Shown here: one piece after another, positions 1 through 5,878 of the stretch
Numbering within the stretch: the first letter of the stretch is position 1
How the letters are laid out: each line of letters starts with the position of its first letter
NCBI RefSeq assembly: GCF_938015485.1
Contig: NZ_CALLVU010000101.1
Span: forward strand, 1 to 9,625
DNA: 9,625 nucleotides
DNA from: an uncultured Lachnoanaerobaculum sp.
Lineage (GTDB): Bacteria; Bacillota; Clostridia; Lachnospirales; Lachnospiraceae
Direction: 5' to 3'
The notes under the pieces: generated by a model
Seen by the model: the letters and a program-made list of their open reading frames with translations, nothing else
Databases searched by the model: none
Told to the model about the DNA's origin: nothing
Program-made: the position numbers and the translations under genes

Positions 1-562
1 CTATCACAACGGCTTAAATGCAGTTGTAAGTACCTTACCTATAAGGAATGGAAACTTCTAATCCGTTGAAAACCTCATCTACCACAAACGCCTTTTCTGT
101 AAGTACCTTACCTATAAGGAATGGAAACACTGTTGCTCGATTAAATATCTTCTTCATCTTTTTTCTCCTTAAAGAGTAAGTACCTTACCTATAAGGAATG
201 GAAACATAGTTGCGATGACTGTATCTGTTTCCTTGTCTAATAATGTAAGTACCTTACCTATAAGGAATGGAAACTATACCTATACAATTATTGCACCGAC
301 TTGTTAGACGGACTTTTGTAAGTACCTTACCTATAAGGAATGGAAACTTATTAAATATCCAGATATTATTCTGGTAAGCATCTATGTAAGTACCTTACCT
401 ATAAGGAATGGAAATCTACCAATACCTGGCATAAAAAACTTGGTTTACATAGTTACGTAAGTACCTTACCTATAAGGAATGGAAACGTCCATCCGGATGG
501 ACATATGTCACTCTCCTCCCAGATGGTGAGAGGTAAGTACCTTACCTATAAGGAATACAACC
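1..562 (+). CRISPR. Type III CRISPR array, eight repeats, open at left edge
   Basis: Thirty-base repeats lie at 26-55, 99-128, 176-205, 245-274, 318-347, 386-415, 457-486 and 533-562. They begin GTAAGTACC and end GGAATGGAAAC. Seven complete spacers of 43, 47, 39, 43, 38, 41 and 46 nt separate them, and bases 1-25 are the end of another spacer, so the array continues to the left. Inside the repeat, CCTTA and TAAGG form a 5-bp stem around CCTA, a plausible Cas6 substrate that would leave the 8-nt handle ATGGAAAC. Repeats 1-5 and 7 are identical, repeat 6 ends in T instead of C, and repeat 8 is intact for 24 bases but differs in its last six (ACAACC). A degenerate last repeat marks the leader-distal end, so transcription runs left to right and the leader is outside the window. 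Variable spacer length fits type III. The array converges on the cas operon. Confidence 0.98.
533..562 (+). repeat. Degenerate terminal CRISPR repeat
   Basis: The first 24 bases (533-556) match the consensus, including the hairpin CCTTA-CCTA-TAAGG, but the handle region ends ACAACC instead of GGAAAC. The changed end runs directly into the left arm of the hairpin at 559-592. This is the usual mark of the oldest, leader-distal end of an array. Confidence 0.93.
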
Positions 563-600
563 CAACCGGTATTTTGATATATCTGTTGGGTTTTACCTTA
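559..600 (+). terminator. Hairpin at the end of the CRISPR array
   Basis: AACCCAAC (559-566) and GTTGGGTT (585-592) form a perfect 8-bp stem around an 18-nt AT-rich loop, followed by TTTTACCTTATT. The U-tract is short, so termination may be partial. The position right after the last repeat suggests that it ends or stabilises the 3' end of the pre-crRNA. The left arm shares four bases with the degenerate terminal repeat. Confidence 0.55.
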
Positions 601-607
601 TTCTCAC

Positions 608-649
608 AAAAAAAGACAGCAGTACCGTTTCGGATACTGCCGCCTTTTT
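608..649. terminator. Bidirectional intrinsic terminator between array and cas operon
   Basis: GCAGTA-CCG (619-627) pairs with CGG-A-TACTGC (631-640) around a TTT loop with one bulged A. Seven A residues (608-614) flank the left side and five T residues (645-649) the right. Read on the - strand the hairpin is followed by a run of seven U, suited to stop the cas operon. Read on the + strand it is followed by five U, suited to stop array read-through. It lies 195 nt beyond the csx1 stop codon and is the only clear terminator for the operon in the window. Confidence 0.75.
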
Positions 650-656
650 GCATTGT

Positions 657-844
657 CTATACTTTATTTTCTTTTCTGATACTGTCTACCTCATCATTTA
701 TTACTCTGAGATCTATTCCAAATCCCTTCTCACAGTTATTCTCTATAACCTTACTTTTCAAATCATTTATATCATTTTCATAGGTAATTTCTGCTCATTA
801 ATATCTGTACTACTAGAGTTTAAAATATACTTAGGTCTATTGCT
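657..844 (-). pseudogene. Possible degraded coding remnant downstream of csx1
   Basis: Directly after the csx1 stop the same frame stays open for 25 codons (844-770; starts SNRPKYIL, includes TDINEQ) and stops at 767-769. A second - strand frame is open from 794 to 657 (45 codons and TAG) and reads like real protein, including EITYENDINDL and GFGIDLRVINDEVDSI. The two frames overlap at 770-794, so one frameshift near there would join them into about 60 hydrophilic residues. There is no convincing start codon or ribosome binding site for the second frame. It could be the tail of a once longer csx1, the remains of another gene, or chance in purine-rich DNA. I do not recognise a family. Confidence 0.35.
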
Positions 845-2179
845 TTAAAACCTATTAACGGTCATACGTAAATCATTCTGCATATCTTTTTTATTAAAAT
901 ACTTTTTCTTGTATAATTCAAAGAAATCCTCTATACATTTTTTTAATTTATTTAAATCCACCTCCCTATTCCAATCTCCTGCATGACATAACTTGTTTCT
1001 AAGCACTCTAAGTTCATTATAATACTTTATAAAATCTTTATGCTCTCCGGAATATCTCCTTATCGCAGCATTACTCCTTAGTTTTTCTCTAATAGTATCA
1101 GTATTACCCGAATTTTCATTAGAGCAAAGCTTTATCATTGTTTCAATCATTGTGATAGCCGCTGCAATATATCTATTCTTCTCAATATGCCATTTTGCAA
1201 ACTCTACATATAATGTAATATTGTTTTCATCTTGATCCAGATATTCACCGAATTTATCATAAATCTCATCAAATATAAAGTCTATAACATGATTTCCTGT
1301 TGAGCCCTTCTCTTTAATTTTCTTGCAATTAGCTACCATATTCCTTAGTTCAGATAAATTATTGGTATCTACAGCAGTACATAATCTTTCCAATGCAATA
1401 TTTACATCCTTTATTACTGTTCGTGAAATATTACTGTCATCAATTTCTCCGTCTTTTAAAAGTTGATCCAGTAAATGTGTTGTACCAAATCTTTTGAACT
1501 CGTCAGCCGCCTTTGTCCAATCCAATAATTTTAATAGAGGTTCTTGGTTTACAATAGGTGTAATACCATCGTCTCCCTGTCCTTCAAACATACCATATGA
1601 TACAAAGTCTAATCTATCTCCTTCACTCATTGACAGTTTGAAAAAGTTTACAGCTAATAATTCATAGAATGCAAGTGATCTGAATGAATGTGTGATATCA
1701 AAGGATAACACATCATCCTTTCCTATATATTTTTTCGCCTCTGCAAGTCTATCAAAGTTTTCATTCATTTCTTCTATGCTTAAGCCATAGTGTAATATGA
1801 TTATATCCGGGCAAACACCTCCCATTGTATCTATCAATGTTTGTAATTTTTGTCTGCACTTATTCAAGTTTTTTTCTTTACTTTCTTTAAGCTCATATAG
1901 CTCATATGCATAATCTTCATTTCTTGACTTGGATGGAATTATATTGCTGTTTTCGTAGAACAAATGCTCATACAAGGCATGCCAATCACTTCCTGTAGTT
2001 CCGATAAAAATTATTTTATCTATATCTTTAAGTTCTATGAGTGCATCATAAATATATGAGGTTTTAAATATCTTACCTCGGTCTTCATTTAATGCATATA
2101 CTGCATCTTTATAGCTAACTTGCTTTTTTTCTTTATCGTATTGCCCGATTCCGATTGAAGTTAATAATATATTACTCAT
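845..2179 (-). CDS. csx1: CARF-HEPN CRISPR ancillary RNase, Csx1/TM1812 type
   Basis: This 444-aa protein is predicted to sense the cyclic oligoadenylate made by Cas10 and then cut RNA without sequence specificity. The N-terminal CARF (Rossmann-like) half shows the first strand MSNILLTSIGIGQY, then FIGTTGSDWHALYEHL (58-73) and SFDITHSFRS (159-168), the form of the DxTHG motif seen in Csx2/TM1812 proteins. The C-terminal half is helical and carries the HEPN catalytic motif RNKLCH, with R394 and H399 (R-x4-H). A tail from about residue 427 follows the HEPN domain. Length is normal for the family. The ATG is preceded by AAGGAG, and the gene starts 18 nt after the Cas7-insertion gene as the last cas gene of the operon. 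Some CARF domains also degrade the messenger; the sequence does not show whether this one does. The exact family name (Csx1 or Csx2/TM1812) is less sure than the CARF-HEPN call. Confidence 0.9.
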   Translation of the reverse strand: MSNILLTSIGIGQYDKEKKQVSYKDAVYALNEDRGKIFKTSYIYDALIELKDIDKIIFIGTTGSDWHALYEHLFYENSNIIPSKSRNEDYAYELYELKESKEKNLNKCRQKLQTLIDTMGGVCPDIIILHYGLSIEEMNENFDRLAEAKKYIGKDDVLSFDITHSFRSLAFYELLAVNFFKLSMSEGDRLDFVSYGMFEGQGDDGITPIVNQEPLLKLLDWTKAADEFKRFGTTHLLDQLLKDGEIDDSNISRTVIKDVNIALERLCTAVDTNNLSELRNMVANCKKIKEKGSTGNHVIDFIFDEIYDKFGEYLDQDENNITLYVEFAKWHIEKNRYIAAAITMIETMIKLCSNENSGNTDTIREKLRSNAAIRRYSGEHKDFIKYYNELRVLRNKLCHAGDWNREVDLNKLKKCIEDFFELYKKKYFNKKDMQNDLRMTVNRF

Positions 2180-2197
2180 TCTCTATCATCTCCTTTT

Positions 2198-4135
2198 TTA
2201 GCTTGTAGCATTTTTCTTGTTTTTAAATAAATACTTATTAACAGCTGTAATCTCCGGTAAGCATTGGTCAATTTTCGGTGCCTGTACACTTCCCCTGTTA
2301 TTAGCAAACCATTTAAATATCTCTTTGCCATCTGCAGGTGTTGGATATTCAACAAGTTTTTCTTCACCTTCCGACAGCGGAATGCTGTATAATTCAATAT
2401 ACCTTTTATTATCTTCCCATAGGTCTTTCATTTTATAAGTTTGTGGATCAGCTTCATTTTCTGTAATTGATAATTTCCCATCCTCAAAGCTATAAGTTCT
2501 TAAATTGAGTTTTTCAATATTTACCTTTACCGCACCCATACCATATGGCTTGCCTCTTCCAATTCTATGATTACAGTCGTTTCCCAAAGTCAATGAATAC
2601 AATAATGCTGCCAACTCTTCTTCACTGATGTCTTCAAAGTAAACTTTAAACTTTGTTTTAGCTCCTGCCATCAAAGCCCTGCCGGCTGAACGAATCTTTA
2701 TATTGTTCTTACCTGTTTTACTTCGATTACCTTTCTCGAATAATTTTTGTTCATCTAGGTTTCTTTCATTTTTGAGCTTATCAGCCCCCTGCCAATATAC
2801 CTTTCTTCCTTTTAGTTTTGCTTTATATGTAGCCAATTTTTCAATTCCTTTATCACCTTTTTTATTTACAGTGTAATAGTCATAATTCCACATGGCCGCT
2901 TTACTATCTTTGGGCTTTTTAAGATAGAACTCTGTGGATGAATATTTCGGAGTACCTAGCACGGGTATAAACCTTGGCACATCAAATTCTACATTTTCAA
3001 AAACTTCTGTATCTGTAAAACGTAGTCTTGATGCCAATGACTTTTTATCTGCAATAGTTCCAAACAGTCTACACGCCGGACAAAATCCTGTATTACTGTT
3101 ACATGCATGATGTTTAAAATGATTATGTTCTAATATTTCTGAAATAGTATTTTCGAAAACTTCTTTTGTCATCATAGCCGGAGCTAAATACAGTTTATCT
3201 TCCACCTTTTCATAAAATACAGGCAAATATCTGATATTTGAATTGTAAGCATTTTTGTAATCATCATATTCATTACCATTTTTAGTCTTTTTATCATATC
3301 TGTCTAATACAGCTTGAAATCTGTCCTTATCCTGCTGTGTTAATGTACACTCCTCATCAACAAGATCTGATACTATAATAGATTCATTTGACTTTTTTAG
3401 GAAAGATTCTCCTTTCAATGCAAAGCCTCTTTGTGCTTCCTCAAAATCCTGTAATGAACAATACTTTACATAGTTCTTTGCATTACATTTAACAAATAAT
3501 TCAGTTCCTGTAATACTTTTTTTATCTGATTGTTTATTTACATTATTAAACAGTTCATTAAGTTTTTCTTCCCCTATAGCTTTTCTCTCTGCTTTATACA
3601 ATTTATCGCTTTCTCTATCCCACACTCCCGCTTTTTTAGGCTTTGCACTTCTCTTTATAGGTACATTCTTATCATCAATTACAGAAAGACATGAGTCTGT
3701 AAGCTGTTCATATATATTTCTTACCATTCCCCTTATCTCGCTTCCCGGAATTCTGGGATACTTAGGATTTTCCTTAGGAATATCTTCTTTCTTCCTACCT
3801 GATAAATCATCATATGAGAAAAATTCATTAAAGCCATATTCAAAAGTTTTGGTAGTATTCGGTACAAAAACTGAGCTTTTAGTTTCTAAAATACATTCTA
3901 TACAACCGTCCAGCTTATTGCTATTCTCCCAATCCAAGTCTTCAAACTTTACTCTTTGAGGTTCTTTGTTTGAAATTGGTACAAATGTGTATGGATTAAT
4001 AAACTTTTTATTACTGATATTCCTACTTCCGGTGTTTTTACTGTTATTTTTATTTCCCTTTGTAAAATCATTTGAATACTTACTTTTATTAGCTTTATCC
4101 TCCCCAGACGTACTCTTTTTATGATTTTTTGCCAT
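2198..4135 (-). CDS. Cas7-insertion RAMP protein, TIGR03986 type
   Basis: This 645-aa RAMP protein is a likely backbone subunit of the effector complex. Residues 1-45 are a polar, basic, Lys/Asn/Ser-rich and probably disordered tail, followed by FINPYTFVP (45-53), a mark of the TIGR03986 family. RIPGSEIRGMVRN (128-140) is the Cas7 loop-helix motif. The stretch of about 150-340 looks inserted into the Cas7 fold and is rich in charged residues. H338, H341-H343, C345, C352 and C355 could form a zinc site just before RLFGT (356-360), then SRLRFTDTEV (369-378). The glycine-rich loop GRGKPYGMGAV is at 526-536. Possible RNA-cutting aspartates are D109, D110 or D118, but the alignment to Csm3 D33 is not clear here. 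The ATG follows AGGAGG by 9 nt, and csx19 ends 1 nt before it. The family is known from type III loci with Csx10 and Csx19. Position and size match the Cas7-insertion subunit of III-Dv. Confidence 0.85.
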   Translation of the reverse strand: MAKNHKKSTSGEDKANKSKYSNDFTKGNKNNSKNTGSRNISNKKFINPYTFVPISNKEPQRVKFEDLDWENSNKLDGCIECILETKSSVFVPNTTKTFEYGFNEFFSYDDLSGRKKEDIPKENPKYPRIPGSEIRGMVRNIYEQLTDSCLSVIDDKNVPIKRSAKPKKAGVWDRESDKLYKAERKAIGEEKLNELFNNVNKQSDKKSITGTELFVKCNAKNYVKYCSLQDFEEAQRGFALKGESFLKKSNESIIVSDLVDEECTLTQQDKDRFQAVLDRYDKKTKNGNEYDDYKNAYNSNIRYLPVFYEKVEDKLYLAPAMMTKEVFENTISEILEHNHFKHHACNSNTGFCPACRLFGTIADKKSLASRLRFTDTEVFENVEFDVPRFIPVLGTPKYSSTEFYLKKPKDSKAAMWNYDYYTVNKKGDKGIEKLATYKAKLKGRKVYWQGADKLKNERNLDEQKLFEKGNRSKTGKNNIKIRSAGRALMAGAKTKFKVYFEDISEEELAALLYSLTLGNDCNHRIGRGKPYGMGAVKVNIEKLNLRTYSFEDGKLSITENEADPQTYKMKDLWEDNKRYIELYSIPLSEGEEKLVEYPTPADGKEIFKWFANNRGSVQAPKIDQCLPEITAVNKYLFKNKKNATS

Positions 4136-4136
4136 A

Positions 4137-4652
4137 TCAGCTCACCTCCTCAAGTATTCTCTCATCTTTTTCTTCAAATCCAACTAAACGCCAATCCAGA
4201 TTTTTCAGTTCCCCGGACGCACTGAAGTAATGCCTTACCTTTGCAAACAGAAGATTTCCCTTTACCATCTCAAATGGAAGCTTGATTCTTATTCCTCTGT
4301 CTTCCGAGAGTATGGTTTTATCATTCGAGTTTAACTGTCCCCAAACTTTATACAAATCATCAATAATCTCGTAGCCCTCACCTATATTATCTTCAATAAT
4401 CCTGCCTATATATTTTGAGCCTTTTTTTAACAGATGTAATTCTCCCAAAGCATTAAATGCCCTGATTTCAAGTACTGAAGAGTCCAGCACAAAGTCTTCT
4501 TTCTTTTTTATCTGCACTCCGTCCCTATAATAAATAAGCTGATAATCATAACTTCTAATTTTGTCCGACATTTCCTCTAACGAGTCTTCACTTATCGGAG
4601 TAAGCACTGTTCTTGATGCAAGTATGTTTTTAAATTCTCTGTATTGCTCCAT
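4137..4652 (-). CDS. csx19: Csx19 subunit of a type III-D effector
   Basis: This 171-aa protein resembles the Csx19/TIGR03984 (all1473-like) family, found with Csx10 in III-D loci and a component of the III-Dv complex; its exact role is not evident from sequence. Visible family-like stretches are EIRAFNALGELHLL (62-75) with GRII (83-86), and VRHYFSASGE (139-148) with RLVGFE (155-160). There is no nuclease motif, signal peptide or membrane segment. The start chosen is the ATG at 4650-4652, because GGAGGG (4660-4665) lies 7 nt upstream. An in-frame ATG at 4665-4667 overlaps that site and has no ribosome binding site of its own. With this start there are 2 nt from the previous stop codon and 1 nt to the next gene, so translation is probably coupled. 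The family call rests on motif memory and context rather than on a catalytic signature. Confidence 0.78.
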   Translation of the reverse strand: MEQYREFKNILASRTVLTPISEDSLEEMSDKIRSYDYQLIYYRDGVQIKKKEDFVLDSSVLEIRAFNALGELHLLKKGSKYIGRIIEDNIGEGYEIIDDLYKVWGQLNSNDKTILSEDRGIRIKLPFEMVKGNLLFAKVRHYFSASGELKNLDWRLVGFEEKDERILEEVS

Positions 4653-4654
4653 AA

Positions 4655-5878
4655 CTATTCCCTCCATGATGTAAACATTCCTGCACCTATTGAAGTATTA
4701 CCTCCTATTGCAAGATATCCGTTTTTCAGATCTTCAAAACATCCAAGCACCAGACTTTTTGCAAGTTCCAATTCTGTAAAATCTTTTTTGATCTGAACTT
4801 TCAAATAAATAGCTGTACTACTTTCCTCTTTCTTGTATGCCACACGACCGGTAAATAATGCACCTGTCTGTAATGCCGAACCGCTGAATCTGTCTACGGC
4901 AGTTCTGGTTCTGTTAAGTAAGGTTATATTCTTGCTGCTAATTATTATTTCAGGAAAAAATATCTTTGATTTACTTTTTATTGCATCCTTACCATCTCCA
5001 TCTTTTTTCTGATATCCGAATAGCTCATCTAAAAATTCTACTTTATTACCATATTTAACCTTATCTAAAATCCTCTCCATATGATGTCTGAACACACCTG
5101 CCCATGTGGTTCCGGGTATTACAACATCACCATGCTTATTGGTCAATGTCTTGGCATCTACAAATTTACTGTCATTATCAGGTTCTATTCTATCCACTGT
5201 TGCATAGTCTCTTATAAATATAAAACTGTCTAATGCAAATTTATCTTCTAAGAATATATAAAGTTCTCTTTCATCGTCTTTAAATGTAAAATCGTCTTTA
5301 ACATCTTCCCAAGTAAAATTTATATACTTTTTCATATCCTTTTTGTCATTTAAATTCAATTTCAAATGTTTTACATTCTTAAGATCAAATACCCCAAATC
5401 CTCTCGTAGTTTTTGCCCCTATTTTTATTACTTCTTTCTTAAAACCTGATACTATATTCTCGCAAATTACTTTTTCCATTTCCGGGTCATGATAATTTAT
5501 TTCCATTCTGAAATCAAAATCAGATTTTGATTCGGCAATTTCAAAGTCAAATTTACATCCTGTCTTAGAAACCTTTCTCTCAAGCCTTACAGCATCTCTT
5601 ACAGCTGTATACACATTACCTCTTGAAAAGGCATCATAAAATATTATGCTACTCTCTTTTTCATCACTGCTCTCTTTAGTGGCTCCATATCCAAATACAT
5701 ATTTTGTTTCTATACCGACTTCTTCAAGATAATCCCTGCAAACACCGGCAAGAGAAGTACCCGGAATAAATACTTCTCCTAATTTATTTCTTAAAATATC
5801 CACATCACTGCCTTCACTCTCGCCACTACCTATCATAAAGGGAGTCTTTGCCGTCAATATACCTTTAAGCGCAATCAT
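4655..5878 (-). CDS. Double Cas7 (Csm3-like) protein, Cas7-2x
   Basis: Two Cas7/Csm3-type RAMP domains are fused in 407 aa. Domain 1 (about 1-170) has IPGTSLAGV (38-46), RDAVRLERKV (94-103) and the glycine-rich GAKTTRGFGVF (154-164). Domain 2 (about 205-405) has IPGTTWAGVFRHHME (254-268), NRTRTAVDRFSG (322-333) and GGNTSIGAGMF (392-402). Alignment on the IPG motif puts D25 (or D27) and D241 where the RNA-cutting Asp33 of Csm3 lies, so both halves may cut target RNA. The protein would cover two backbone positions on the crRNA. Its ATG overlaps the stop codon of the preceding gene as ATGA (5875-5878), with GGAGG just upstream, so the two are translationally coupled. The same double-Cas7 subunit occurs in III-Dv. 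The product could equally be annotated as a RAMP superfamily protein. The Cas7 fold is secure; which halves are active is inference. Confidence 0.88.
   Translation of the reverse strand: MIALKGILTAKTPFMIGSGESEGSDVDILRNKLGEVFIPGTSLAGVCRDYLEEVGIETKYVFGYGATKESSDEKESSIIFYDAFSRGNVYTAVRDAVRLERKVSKTGCKFDFEIAESKSDFDFRMEINYHDPEMEKVICENIVSGFKKEVIKIGAKTTRGFGVFDLKNVKHLKLNLNDKKDMKKYINFTWEDVKDDFTFKDDERELYIFLEDKFALDSFIFIRDYATVDRIEPDNDSKFVDAKTLTNKHGDVVIPGTTWAGVFRHHMERILDKVKYGNKVEFLDELFGYQKKDGDGKDAIKSKSKIFFPEIIISSKNITLLNRTRTAVDRFSGSALQTGALFTGRVAYKKEESSTAIYLKVQIKKDFTELELAKSLVLGCFEDLKNGYLAIGGNTSIGAGMFTSWRE
4660..4665 (-). promoter_or_regulatory. Ribosome binding site deciding the csx19 start
   Basis: GGAGGG lies 7 nt before the ATG at 4650-4652. 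The first in-frame ATG (4665-4667) overlaps this site, so the downstream ATG is the likely start. Confidence 0.75.

Noticed and set aside
373..379. GTAAGCA within spacer 5, resembling the start of a repeat.
   Set aside because: Only five bases match the repeat start and the full repeat begins at 386, so it is chance.
505..783. A 92-aa + strand open frame.
   Set aside because: It runs through spacer 7, the terminal repeat and both hairpins, so it cannot be a normal gene.
648..848. A 66-aa hydrophobic + strand open frame resembling a small membrane protein.
   Set aside because: It starts at TTG in the terminator with no ribosome binding site and is in exact antisense register with the coding-like - strand remnant, which explains its Phe/Ile/Leu-rich look.
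2176..2397. A 73-aa - strand open frame at the end of the Cas7-insertion gene.
   Set aside because: It is a shifted frame within the conserved end of that gene, with no motif of its own.
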